From contig VBFD01000048.1 in NCBI GenBank assembly GCA_005883585.1, forward strand, positions 1 through 12,488: a DNA stretch of 12,488 nucleotides, in the 5' to 3' direction. The stretch's first letter is position 1. Each line of letters begins with the position of its first letter. This stretch comes from UBA10449 sp005883585 (GTDB lineage Bacteria > Chloroflexota > Dormibacteria > Dormibacterales > Dormibacteraceae). The notes under the pieces are model-generated. The model saw only the letters and a list, made by a program, of their open reading frames with translations. It did no database searches and was not told where the DNA came from. Positions 1 through 6,613 of the stretch are shown here, piece by piece. Made by a program: the position numbers and the translations under genes.

Positions 1-393
1 TTCCCGTTCATGACTCAGCGCACCCCCGCCGGACGCGATCTGTTGGAGCACACGCTGGGCTTCCGTCTGTACATGGCGACCGCGGAGAAATATCGGCAGC
101 AGTTCGCGGCGAAGGCCGATATCTTCACTCAGCTTCTCCCCTACGCGATCGTGTTCGGCACGGTCACGCTGTGGGCGAAAGCATTCGAAGGCATCGACAC
201 CAGCGCCAACAACAACTGGTACGTGGGTCCGGGCCCGTTCCAGGCCGGACTCCTGGCGGGGAGCCTGCAGTCGATGAACAGCAGCATCTCGAGCGCGATA
301 GCGTTTACTCCGAGCGGGGGCTCGGCCGGCGGATTCGGAGGAGGAGGTTTCTCAGGCGGCGGCGGCGGGGGCGGGGGCGGAGGAGCCTGGTGA
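1..393 (+). CDS. DUF2207-family membrane protein, C-terminal part (5' end outside window)
   Basis: The reading frame is open from base 1, so this is the last 130 codons of a longer gene. The visible part has the usual DUF2207 C-terminal layout. A cytoplasmic stretch (R-T-P-A-G, G-F-R-x-Y-M, A-E-K-Y-R-x-Q-F) leads into a hydrophobic segment of the L-P-Y-A-I-V-F-G type followed by W-A-K-x-F. Then comes N-N-W-Y, an S/N-rich stretch, and a long Gly-rich tail ending in A-W. Family members are predicted membrane proteins with an extracytoplasmic N-terminal domain; their function is unknown. The stop TGA lies 3 bp before the next ATG, so the two genes are probably co-transcribed. The family call rests on the remembered C-terminal pattern, and the N-terminal domain cannot be checked here. 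Confidence 0.8.
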   Translation, partial: FPFMTQRTPAGRDLLEHTLGFRLYMATAEKYRQQFAAKADIFTQLLPYAIVFGTVTLWAKAFEGIDTSANNNWYVGPGPFQAGLLAGSLQSMNSSISSAIAFTPSGGSAGGFGGGGFSGGGGGGGGGGAW

Positions 394-396
394 AGC

Positions 397-1047
397 ATGG
401 CAAAGCTACGCGTCCATAACCTCACGATCTCCGTCGACGGCTACGCCGCCGGACCAGACCAGAACGTGGACAACCCGCTCGGGGTGGGTGGTGAACGCCT
501 GCACGAGTGGATCTTCAAGACCCGGTACGGGCGTCGAATGATCGGCGAGGAGGGCGGCGACGAAGGCCTCGACGACCAGTTCCTCGCGCGGGGTGACGCC
601 GGCATAGGCGCCACCATCATCGGCCGCAACATGTTCGGGCCCGCCCGGGGCCAATGGCCGGACGACGAGTGGAAAGGCTGGTGGGGTGACAACCCGCCAT
701 ATCACCATCTGGTGTTCGTGCTCACCCATCACCCGCGGGCTTCGATTCCGATGCTGGGTGGCACGACATTCCATTTCGTCACCGAGGGCATCGAAACCGC
801 CCTCTCGCGAGCGTTCGAGGCGGCAAACGGCCAGGACGTCAGGCTGGTGGGCGGCCCGGCCACAGTCCAGGAGTATTTGAAGGCCGGCTTGATCGACGAG
901 ATGCACATCGCGATCGTGCCGATCCTGCTCGGCGCCGGTGAGCGTCTGTTCGACCACCTCGATGGGGGCCCTTTCGGCTACGAGTGCGTCGAGCTGGTCA
1001 GCTCGCCCTACGTCACCCACGCCCGGTTCGTCCGGAACTCACGCTAG
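397..1047 (+). CDS. Dihydrofolate reductase-like (RibD C-terminal domain) family protein
   Basis: A 216-residue protein of the RibD_C/dihydrofolate-reductase-like fold, usually soluble NAD(P)H-dependent reductases of unknown substrate. It opens with the family signature L-T-I-S-V-D-G-Y-A-A-G (residues 9-19). A G-R-N-M-F-G-P segment follows (about residues 75-81), then the nucleotide-binding-like V-R-L-V-G-G-P-A-T-V-Q-E-Y (about 149-161), and the I-D-E-M-H-I-A-I-V-P-I-L-L-G-A-G core typical of these proteins. Length is normal for stand-alone members. The ATG is chosen because it begins directly before the conserved first strand; a purine-rich GGAGGAG stretch lies about 11-18 nt upstream, farther than usual. 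The gene follows the DUF2207 stop by 3 bp. It is not folA: the sequence matches the RibD_C branch, and the substrate cannot be predicted. Confidence 0.88.
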   Translation: MAKLRVHNLTISVDGYAAGPDQNVDNPLGVGGERLHEWIFKTRYGRRMIGEEGGDEGLDDQFLARGDAGIGATIIGRNMFGPARGQWPDDEWKGWWGDNPPYHHLVFVLTHHPRASIPMLGGTTFHFVTEGIETALSRAFEAANGQDVRLVGGPATVQEYLKAGLIDEMHIAIVPILLGAGERLFDHLDGGPFGYECVELVSSPYVTHARFVRNSR

Positions 1048-1063
1048 CGCCGCGACGGCAGGG

Positions 1064-1149
1064 TGGTGCCGAGAGCGGGAGTCGAACCCGCACGAGGTTG
1101 CCCTCATCGGTTTTTGAGACCGACGCGTCTGCCATTCCGCCACCTCGGC
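1064..1149 (-). tRNA. tRNA-Leu (anticodon CAA), CCA end encoded
   Basis: Read on the minus strand, a 7-bp acceptor stem (GCCGAGG with TCTCGGC, the last pair G-U) encloses a D arm and an anticodon stem TCGGT/ACCGA around the loop CTCAAAA, giving anticodon CAA (leucine, codon UUG). A long class II variable arm (GAGG-GCAA-CCTC) and a T arm with GTTCGACTC follow, then discriminator A and an encoded CCA. The long variable arm is as expected for tRNA-Leu. It is divergent from the lipoprotein gene, and the AT-rich block near 1181-1192 is the obvious place for both promoters. Confidence 0.97.
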
Positions 1150-1185
1150 GCGGGCCTAATCGCCCACTTGGGGGAGGCTCGACAA

Positions 1186-1191
1186 TATCAT
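1186..1191 (+). promoter_or_regulatory. -10-like element TATCAT for a leaderless lipoprotein mRNA
   Basis: TATCAT matches the sigma-70 -10 consensus at 5 of 6 positions and ends 6 nt before the GTG at 1198, which puts the expected transcription start on the start codon itself. The region is the only AT-rich patch between the two divergent genes. On the other strand the same patch reads GATATT, about 35 nt before the tRNA-Leu 5' end, so it may work in both directions. No convincing -35 was found. Confidence 0.5.
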
Positions 1192-1197
1192 TCGCCG

Positions 1198-1803
1198 GTG
1201 CGACTTACCCTGGCGGCCCTGATGTGCTTGGTGCTGGTCGGCTGTACCCAGATCGGCCCATCGGCAACTCCGGCCGCCAACACGACCTCGACTCCGTCGG
1301 CTGTCTCGGTGGCTTCCGGCCCCCGTTTCTCTCAGCCGCCGGTCAGCCCGCCCACGCCTCCAACCACCACACTTCCCGCCTTCGCCTGCTCTGACTCGAG
1401 CGGCGGCCACACGGGCGTGGCCAACGTGACCGACGTGCGTGTCTCCGAGCAGGCCACGTACGACCGGTTTGTGCTCCAGTTCGACGGCCCCGTGCCTTCC
1501 TACACCGTGAAGCGCCAGGACCACCCGACCTTTCCGATGGGCGCCAGCGGCCAGACGATCACCCTCAGCGGCGTCGCCGGCGCTCTCCTCACCGTCCACT
1601 CGGCGACCGAGGCGAATACGTACACCGGGCCGACGGACATGACCCATGCCGAGTACCTCGTCATCAAAGAGGCTCGGATGACCCAGGACTTCGAAGGCTC
1701 CGTTTCGTGGGGCCTGGGCCTCGATCATGCGGCCTGCATGCGGACCTTCGTGCTCACAAGTCCTGCGCGCTTGGTGGTCGATTTTTCGACGGCCACAAGC
1801 TAG
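1198..1803 (+). CDS. AMIN-like domain lipoprotein
   Basis: A predicted 201-residue secreted lipoprotein. The GTG start gives a short type II signal peptide, with a basic residue at 2, a hydrophobic run at residues 3-14, and the lipobox L-V-G-C with Cys16 as the lipidated residue. A Ser/Thr/Pro/Ala-rich linker covers about residues 17-62. The C-terminal domain (about 65-199) fits the AMIN-like family: V-T-D-V-R-V, Y-D-R-F-V-L-Q-F-D, G-S-V-S-W-G-L-G-L-D and the closing R-L-V-V-D-F. Related AMIN domains bind peptidoglycan or envelope components, so an envelope role is likely but unproven. Longer in-frame starts exist upstream but run through the tRNA gene and are rejected. No Shine-Dalgarno lies at a usable distance, while a good -10 element sits 6 nt upstream, so translation is probably leaderless. 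It is 14 bp from the FecR gene downstream. Confidence 0.85.
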   Translation: MRLTLAALMCLVLVGCTQIGPSATPAANTTSTPSAVSVASGPRFSQPPVSPPTPPTTTLPAFACSDSSGGHTGVANVTDVRVSEQATYDRFVLQFDGPVPSYTVKRQDHPTFPMGASGQTITLSGVAGALLTVHSATEANTYTGPTDMTHAEYLVIKEARMTQDFEGSVSWGLGLDHAACMRTFVLTSPARLVVDFSTATS

Positions 1804-1817
1804 AGTCGGGGCCGCCG

Positions 1818-3251
1818 ATGGCCATCCAACCGCCGCCGACTCCGATCGCTCCCGGCTACACGCCTGTGCCGCCGGCCAAGAAGGGCGGGTGTGCCGGATG
1901 CGGGCTCGGGTGCTTTGGCTGCCTCGGGGTTTTCGTCGTGGTTGCCCTTCTTCTCGTCGGCGGTGGCTGGTACTTCCTAGTGGTCCAGGCGCAGGCGGGC
2001 ATTCCGGCGCCTGCGGCTCTGGTCGTCTTCAGCGCGCCGGTCGATGTGGGCCGCAATGACTCCGGGTACCGGACCGCCATCCCCGGCGAGCCGCTCACAG
2101 CCGGCAACTCTGTGCGCACCGGACATGGGGGACACGCCGCGATCCAGTTTCCGGACGGGTCGTTCATCAGGATGTCGCCCGACACCACCATCTCTGTGAC
2201 CACCGCGCAGCTCAATAAGGACGGCACGCTCCAGTCCGCCGGCCTGCAGCAGAAGATCGGCCGCACGCTCAGCAACGTCCAGCATCTTGTCGGTGGGGCG
2301 AGCTACCACGTCGGCGGCCACTCGGTCAGCGCCGAGGTGCGTGGCACTGAGTTCGAGATTCTGGTCCGAGCCAACGGGACCAACCTGATCAAGGTGTTCG
2401 TGGGTTCGGTGCGAGTCGCGGGCGCGACGACGATCACTTTGACGTCGGGCCAGGAGGTGGACGCCGACGCGAACGGTAAGCTGTCCAGCGCCCGGCCGAT
2501 CCAGCCCGAAACACAGGACCCCTACGCACAGGCCGTGCAGTGCGCCCAGATGACATCGACCGGAACGACAGCCGGCACCGCCCAGACGTCCAGCGGCGAC
2601 AACGTCGCCACGGGTCAGACCGCCGAGCAGGACTACGACTCGCCGGGCGGAAACCTCAGCATCGCGTTCTGCTACCCGGGAAGCTTGATGAGCGTGACTG
2701 TGACCGACCCGAATGGCGGGGCGCATTCGGCGCAGGGCAAGTCGCCGCTCGTGATCAAGATCCCCAACGGTCCGCCAGGTCGCTACAAGGCGATCGTCCG
2801 CGGCCTCGACGTTCCGGGCGCAGGCGAACCCTACGCGCTCTCTTTCGCCACCGACGCCGGTTGCGTGGAAGGCAATGTCGACACAGGCACGGTCGTCCGC
2901 GAAACCTTGAGCAACGCCCAGATCACACAAGCGCTGTCGCAGTCCGGCGCCCCCGGCAGCATCACACTCGAAGTGCGGGGGACGTCCCCCACCTCAGCGC
3001 GGATCTTCTACTCGTCGGACCTCGGCGGCACGCCGGTCTCGTGGACGATCGACTTCTACGCGGCGACCCCGAACCTCGGCCTGGTGCTGACACAGCTGAC
3101 CGTCCGAGGGGTCAACATCACGACCCAGATCGTGTCACGCCTCCCGCAGGCCACCGGACAGTCGGGCGTCTCGATCGATTTCATCGTCGACCGCGTGTAC
3201 TCGTGCAAAGGCCCCGGCGGCGGCATGATGGTGATCGAGGGACACCGCTAA
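1818..3251 (+). CDS. Membrane-anchored FecR-domain protein (first paralogue)
   Basis: A 477-residue protein. The N-terminus (1-24) is Pro/Ala/Lys-rich and cytoplasmic. A C-x2-C-x3-C-x2-C cluster (Cys25, 28, 32, 35) sits directly before or at the start of one transmembrane helix (about 36-58). The exported part begins with a FecR domain (about 65-215), with the characteristic stretches A-I-Q-F-P-D-G-S, I-G-R-T-L-S-N-V-Q-H-L-V-G-G and A-E-V-R-G-T-E-F-E. A second beta-rich domain from about residue 270 to the end has no family I recognise but is shared with the next gene. FecR domains are known in sigma/anti-sigma signalling and as stand-alone extracytoplasmic domains; no ECF sigma gene or TonB receptor is nearby, so a sensing role is inferred only weakly. 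ATG 1818 is preferred over longer frames because those overlap the lipoprotein gene. A -10-like TAGAGT at 1801-1806 would give a very short leader. Confidence 0.87.
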   Translation: MAIQPPPTPIAPGYTPVPPAKKGGCAGCGLGCFGCLGVFVVVALLLVGGGWYFLVVQAQAGIPAPAALVVFSAPVDVGRNDSGYRTAIPGEPLTAGNSVRTGHGGHAAIQFPDGSFIRMSPDTTISVTTAQLNKDGTLQSAGLQQKIGRTLSNVQHLVGGASYHVGGHSVSAEVRGTEFEILVRANGTNLIKVFVGSVRVAGATTITLTSGQEVDADANGKLSSARPIQPETQDPYAQAVQCAQMTSTGTTAGTAQTSSGDNVATGQTAEQDYDSPGGNLSIAFCYPGSLMSVTVTDPNGGAHSAQGKSPLVIKIPNGPPGRYKAIVRGLDVPGAGEPYALSFATDAGCVEGNVDTGTVVRETLSNAQITQALSQSGAPGSITLEVRGTSPTSARIFYSSDLGGTPVSWTIDFYAATPNLGLVLTQLTVRGVNITTQIVSRLPQATGQSGVSIDFIVDRVYSCKGPGGGMMVIEGHR

Positions 3252-3278
3252 AGCGGCTCGGTTCGGGGCGCTAGGCGC

Positions 3279-3284
3279 TATCTT
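3279..3284 (+). promoter_or_regulatory. -10-like element TATCTT before the second FecR gene
   Basis: TATCTT ends 8 nt before the ATG at 3293, so transcription would start at or one or two bases before the start codon. There is no Shine-Dalgarno in the 41-bp gap. The same hexamer occurs before tRNA-Leu(TAG) at 5927-5932 on the minus strand. This suggests the second paralogue has its own promoter rather than relying only on read-through. Confidence 0.4.
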
Positions 3285-3292
3285 TTCCGGCC

Positions 3293-4678
3293 ATGTCCGC
3301 GGTGGCCGCAAAACCAGTTCCTCGGCGCCGTCGCGGCTTGCGCTGGATCGTCGTGCTGGTCGTCATCGTGGTGCTCGTGGCGGGCGCGGCGTTCTGGCTG
3401 AACACCTCGGCATCGGCGGCCACGAACGCAGTTGCGACCTTGAATGTGTTCCTTCCCGTCACATCGGTCGCCCACAACGGAGGCGCTTACGCGGCAGCGA
3501 CCACGGGCGCGACAGTCCAGCCCGGCGACGGCGTCAAGACCGACGGCAAAGGGCGCGCAGCGATTCAACTGCCAGACGGCACCTTGACCCGGCTCGCAAG
3601 CAACACCGAGATGACGCTCACGTCCGCGCACTTCGCCAAGGACGGCAACCTTCACGATGTTTCCATCGCGCAGAAGGTCGGGCGCACATTCACCAACGTG
3701 CAGCACCTCGTGGGCGGCGCGACCTACAAGGTCTCGGGACAGTCGGCAACCGCGACCGTCCGCGGCACCAAGTTCGAGGTCTACATCAAGGCCGACGGCA
3801 CCATGGTGGTGAAGCTTTTCGAAGGCCAGCTCGATTTCGTCGGCAAGAACACCGTGCACCTCGTCGCGCCGCAGCAGGCGACGGCTGACGCCCAAGGTAA
3901 CGTCGGCCCGGCAGGGCCGATCCAACCCGACCCCGATGATCCATTCGGCGCAGAGCTCGCCGCATCCGACGCATCTGCGCAGGGCACCACGCCGGGCACA
4001 GAGCAGGACTACATCGGACCGCCGCTTCACAATGGAGAGCAGCAGCAGACGAGTTACAGCTTTGCGGGCGGCGGCCTCGTCAAGGCCGCGCTGGGCTATC
4101 CCGGCAGCGCGATGAAGCTGCAGGTGAAGGCGCCCGACGGGCAGATGTACAGCGGGACTGGCGCGTCACCGATCGTCGTCGTGGTCAACAACGGGCCGGC
4201 GGGCATCTACATGATCTACGTCATCGGAGTGAGCGGTCTCGGCGCGGACGGCGAGACTCCTTTCGTCAGCGTGGCCGCCCTAGAGCCGTGCACCAGCGCC
4301 GACCTCAATCAGAACGGCGCCATCCGTCGAGGCCTGGCGTCGCAGGATCTGGCGGGCAACATCCAGGTCTCCGGGGTCTCGAACCTCAACCTGACCATCT
4401 CGGGCAATCTGCTCGCGGGCGCGATCATCACCGGCAACGGAACGTTCAATGGCGCGAGCTGGAACGGCACTGTGATCCTGGCGAAACACGGGACGACGCT
4501 GCAAGTGATGGCGGTCGGCGCCAGCGCGTTCGGGATCAATATCCCCGCCGAGCAGATCATGTCGCAGGTCGGGACTGCCGTCGGTCAGGATCCTTCGAAC
4601 ATCAGCGTCGGGTTCATCCTCGACCGGCTGTTCACGTGCAACAGCGTGATCATCATCGACGGAAGGGCCGCACTTTAG
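3293..4678 (+). CDS. Membrane-anchored FecR-domain protein (second paralogue)
   Basis: A 461-residue protein built like its upstream neighbour. A basic N-terminus (R-R-R-R-G-L-R, 11-17) precedes one transmembrane helix (about 18-37), which places the rest outside the membrane. The FecR domain spans about 48-195 and carries the same landmarks as the first copy: P-G-D-G-V-K-T, A-I-Q-L-P-D-G-T, V-G-R-T-F-T-N-V-Q-H-L-V-G-G and A-T-V-R-G-T-K-F-E. After an acidic linker with I-Q-P-x-P-x-D-P, the C-terminal domain starts at E-Q-D-Y, as in the first copy, and ends with a related D-R-L-F-T-C ... I-I-D-G motif. The pair is clearly a tandem duplication that has diverged. It differs in lacking the Cys cluster before the membrane helix. 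It converges with the kinase-like gene with 15 bp between the stops. Function unknown; an envelope sensor or scaffold is a guess. Confidence 0.87.
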   Translation: MSAVAAKPVPRRRRGLRWIVVLVVIVVLVAGAAFWLNTSASAATNAVATLNVFLPVTSVAHNGGAYAAATTGATVQPGDGVKTDGKGRAAIQLPDGTLTRLASNTEMTLTSAHFAKDGNLHDVSIAQKVGRTFTNVQHLVGGATYKVSGQSATATVRGTKFEVYIKADGTMVVKLFEGQLDFVGKNTVHLVAPQQATADAQGNVGPAGPIQPDPDDPFGAELAASDASAQGTTPGTEQDYIGPPLHNGEQQQTSYSFAGGGLVKAALGYPGSAMKLQVKAPDGQMYSGTGASPIVVVVNNGPAGIYMIYVIGVSGLGADGETPFVSVAALEPCTSADLNQNGAIRRGLASQDLAGNIQVSGVSNLNLTISGNLLAGAIITGNGTFNGASWNGTVILAKHGTTLQVMAVGASAFGINIPAEQIMSQVGTAVGQDPSNISVGFILDRLFTCNSVIIIDGRAAL

Positions 4679-4693
4679 AACCCGACCCTGCGC

Positions 4694-5737
4694 TTAGTGC
4701 AGCCCGAAAACCGTGTGCGTGAATTTCACCAGGAGCGACAGCCCAGCCCCATCCAGCAGCCATGCCGCCTCGGCCGCGCCGACCAGGAGTACAAGCACAG
4801 CACTGAGTCCGATGCTGCCACGGTGCATCGCCGGCTGCAGCCACCCACCGTCGGGATCGGGTTTGGCGTGCGGGTGAACGAGGGCGTCCTCGAGGTGGTC
4901 GAGCAAAACGCCGGCCGTCGGCGGCCGCCGATTCGGGTCGCGATCCATCGCCTGCTGCAGGACGGCAGCGAAACGAGGTGAGAGATCCGGCGCGACGTCG
5001 TGGACAGTCGGCGGCGGTTCGTATAACCGCCGGCTCAACGTTTCGATCCAGCTCTTCGATGAGAAGGGACGGCGACCAGTCACCGCCTCGAAGATGACCG
5101 CCGCCATGGAGTAGACGTCAGCTCGTCCGTCGACCTCTCGGCCGACGAGTCGTTCGGGCGCCACGTAGTCGGGCGCCACCGGGCCGCCCGCGCCGGGGCC
5201 AGTGTTGAAAGACGCGACGGTGCCCAGCCCGAACCCCGTCAGCATCGTGCGGCCGTCGTTCGCTAGCAGGATGTTCGCCGGCTTGACGTCGCGGTGGACG
5301 GTCGCGCGCGAGTGGGCGTAGTCGAGGGCGCTCGCGATCGGCCGCAGCAAACCAATCACGCCGAGCGCGTCATAGCGGACCCCTGAACCAAGCACCTCAT
5401 CAAGCGTCTTGCCCGGGATCATCTCCGTCACCAGGTAAGGGCTGTCACCCGCGTATGCGAGCTCGTAGAGGCGCGGGATGGCCGGATGCTCCAGGGCGAC
5501 GTAAGAGCGGAGCTCGAGCAGGAATCGCCGCGAAAAGCTCACATCGCGGGCGACAGCCGGCTCGATGGTGCGCAGCGCAACCCTCCTGTGCATGCGCGGA
5601 TGCTCAGCCTCGTAGATCACCCCGAGGCTGTCGGTCTCGAGCTCGCGCAAAACGCGATAGCCGCCGACCTGGAGACCGTTCTTATGCGGTTCGGGTTTGG
5701 GCCTGGAGCCGTTCCGGCTCCGGCGCTCGGATGCCAT
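4694..5737 (-). CDS. Ser/Thr kinase-like membrane protein, probable pseudokinase
   Basis: Numbering here starts at the in-frame GTG at 5758 (354 residues); the ATG at 5737 is residue 8 and is my preferred start. A bacterial Hanks-type kinase fold covers about 32-295, followed by one transmembrane helix (about 314-337) and a short tail. The fold is clear: H-R-D-V-K-P-A-N-I-L-L (155-165), Y-V-A-P-E-R (198-203), D-V-Y-S-M (214-218) and a late R-R-P-P-T-A. Key residues are missing. The VAIK motif reads V-A-L-R (Arg63), DFG reads G-F-G (Gly175), and the glycine loop has only one of its three glycines. Arg63 is CGC and Gly175 is GGG, so single-base sequencing errors do not explain both easily. The catalytic-loop Asp157 remains. 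Phosphotransfer is therefore doubtful; a docking or regulatory role is more likely. A -10-like TAAAGT lies 10 nt before ATG 5737. No PASTA domain is present. Confidence 0.85.
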   Translation of the reverse strand: MASERRSRNGSRPKPEPHKNGLQVGGYRVLRELETDSLGVIYEAEHPRMHRRVALRTIEPAVARDVSFSRRFLLELRSYVALEHPAIPRLYELAYAGDSPYLVTEMIPGKTLDEVLGSGVRYDALGVIGLLRPIASALDYAHSRATVHRDVKPANILLANDGRTMLTGFGLGTVASFNTGPGAGGPVAPDYVAPERLVGREVDGRADVYSMAAVIFEAVTGRRPFSSKSWIETLSRRLYEPPPTVHDVAPDLSPRFAAVLQQAMDRDPNRRPPTAGVLLDHLEDALVHPHAKPDPDGGWLQPAMHRGSIGLSAVLVLLVGAAEAAWLLDGAGLSLLVKFTHTVFGLH

Positions 5738-5805
5738 CGAAACTTGAACTTTAGCCACAAAACGCGGCAGCCGCTCTTCTACGGCGGGTCACAAGGCCCG
5801 GCCGA

Positions 5806-5828
5806 GCCTCCCCAGGCCGTGGGGAGGC
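5806..5828. repeat. GC-rich palindrome, stem GCCTCCCCA/TGGGGAGGC
   Basis: A perfect 9-bp inverted repeat with a 5-nt GGCCG loop lies 1 bp beyond the encoded CCA of tRNA-Leu(TAG). Eight of the stem bases (CCTCCCCA/TGGGGAGG) recur exactly at 6887-6906. It may act as a 3' processing or termination hairpin for the tRNA, but no T tract follows, so a dispersed palindromic repeat is an equally good reading. Confidence 0.6.
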
Positions 5829-5829
5829 C

Positions 5830-5915
5830 TGGTGTCGGCGAGAGGATTTGAACCTCCACGCCCTTTCGGGCACCGGATCCTAAGTCCGGCGCGTCTGCCG
5901 TTCCGCCACGCCGAC
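5830..5915 (-). tRNA. tRNA-Leu (anticodon TAG), CCA end encoded
   Basis: On the minus strand a perfect 7-bp acceptor stem (GTCGGCG with CGCCGAC) encloses an anticodon stem CCGGA/TCCGG around the loop CTTAGGA, giving anticodon TAG (leucine, CUN codons, mainly CUA). A long variable arm (TGCCC-GAAA-GGGCG) marks a class II tRNA. The T arm has GTTCAAATC, followed by discriminator A and an encoded CCA. It is divergent from pncA, and a -10-like TATCTT lies 11 nt upstream. Confidence 0.97.
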
Positions 5916-5926
5916 ATTCACGGCCA

Positions 5927-5932
5927 AAGATA
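5927..5932 (-). promoter_or_regulatory. -10-like element TATCTT for tRNA-Leu(TAG)
   Basis: The minus-strand hexamer TATCTT ends 11 nt before the first base of the mature tRNA, so a short 5' leader is expected. No clear -35 was recognised. The pncA promoter lies back-to-back with it in the same 56-bp gap. Confidence 0.4.
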
Positions 5933-5956
5933 GCTACAGGAAGGGAGCCCGTCCCC

Positions 5957-5962
5957 TACGAT
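5957..5962 (+). promoter_or_regulatory. -10-like element TACGAT before pncA
   Basis: TACGAT keeps the conserved TA and AT of the -10 box and ends 9 nt before the ATG at 5972. A transcript from here would have a leader of about 3 nt. No Shine-Dalgarno fits: the AGGGAG at 5942-5947 is 24 nt upstream of the ATG. Confidence 0.4.
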
Positions 5963-5971
5963 CATGTGGCC

Positions 5972-6556
5972 ATGAGGAACGCTCTTCTGGTCGTCGACAT
6001 CCAGAACGACTTCGTGGAGGGTGGTGCCCTACCGATCAAAGGCGGCATGCAGGTGGCCGCGATGGTCTCGAGGCACCTTCGCCACTTCAAGCAGGAATAC
6101 AACTTCGTGGTCGCCACCCGCGACTACCACGAGGACCCCGCCGGGCACTTCTCCGACCATCCCGACTTCGTCAACACCTGGCCGCCCCACTGCGTCATCG
6201 GCACGCCCGGCGCTGCCCTCTGCCCGCCCATCTTCAACCTGGTCCGCGAAAAGCTCATATCGGCCGTCGTCGACAAAGGCCGCCACGCTCCGGCCTACTC
6301 CGGCTTCGAGGGGCTGGACCCGCGTGGCCATCCGCTCCTCGACGTCCTGAGGGAGGCGCGCGTCGACCACATGGACATCTGCGGGCTCGCCACCGACTAC
6401 TGCGTCCGCGCCACCGCGCTCGACGCTCGCAAGCACGACTTCCAGGTCCGGGTGCTGGTCAACCTGACCGCGGCGGTCAATGAGGAGACCGGGCTGCAGG
6501 CGCTGGAAGAGATGAAGGCCGCGGGTTGTTCGGTACAGGCGGCCACCGCTCCGTAA
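5972..6556 (+). CDS. pncA: Nicotinamidase (isochorismatase fold)
   Basis: A 194-residue soluble enzyme of the cysteine hydrolase/isochorismatase family, predicted to convert nicotinamide to nicotinate and ammonia for NAD salvage. The catalytic triad is visible: Asp9 in V-V-D-I-Q-N-D-F, Lys102 in V-D-K-G, and Cys144 in G-L-A-T-D-Y-C-V-R-A-T-A. The metal-site residues of nicotinamidases are also present: Asp51 and His53 (T-R-D-Y-H), His59 and His73. The spacing of these four matches the Mycobacterium tuberculosis PncA set (D49, H51, H57, H71) with a constant shift of two, which argues for nicotinamidase over other isochorismatase-like hydrolases. A GTG two codons upstream is an alternative start; the ATG is preferred because its distance from the -10-like box suits a very short leader. 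No NAD-salvage partner is adjacent, and a strong hairpin terminator follows. Confidence 0.92.
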   Translation: MRNALLVVDIQNDFVEGGALPIKGGMQVAAMVSRHLRHFKQEYNFVVATRDYHEDPAGHFSDHPDFVNTWPPHCVIGTPGAALCPPIFNLVREKLISAVVDKGRHAPAYSGFEGLDPRGHPLLDVLREARVDHMDICGLATDYCVRATALDARKHDFQVRVLVNLTAAVNEETGLQALEEMKAAGCSVQAATAP

Positions 6557-6561
6557 AAGGG

Positions 6562-6592
6562 GCGAGGCCGGTCCGCGAGAGGCCGGCCTCGT
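6562..6592. terminator. Two-way hairpin terminator between pncA and dodecin genes
   Basis: GAGGCCGG (6564-6571) pairs perfectly with CCGGCCTC (6583-6590), extended by a C-G and a G-T pair to 10 bp, with an 11-nt loop. It lies 6 bp after the pncA stop and about 20 bp after the dodecin stop on the other strand. On the minus strand it is followed by CCCCTTTTA; on the plus strand by a mixed T/C-rich stretch. The T tracts are weak, so efficiency is uncertain. Confidence 0.7.
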
Positions 6593-6613
6593 CTTCCAGC
6601 TTCTTGGCGGCGG

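Noticed and set aside
336..390. G-rich run at the end of the DUF2207 gene as a functional G-quadruplex
   Set aside because: The run can form one, but it is fully explained by the Gly-rich tail that this family usually carries.
141..425. Minus-strand open frame rich in proline
   Set aside because: It is the complement of the Gly-rich tail of the DUF2207 gene; composition alone explains it.
1063..1197. In-frame extension of the lipoprotein gene with a start at 1063
   Set aside because: It runs through the antisense of tRNA-Leu(CAA); the extra residues are translated tRNA sequence, and the GTG at 1198 gives a proper lipoprotein signal peptide.
1977..2930. Long minus-strand open frame inside the first FecR gene
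   Set aside because: Arg/Ala/Gly-rich shadow of a GC-rich coding region, with no recognisable domain, whereas the plus-strand protein has clear FecR motifs.
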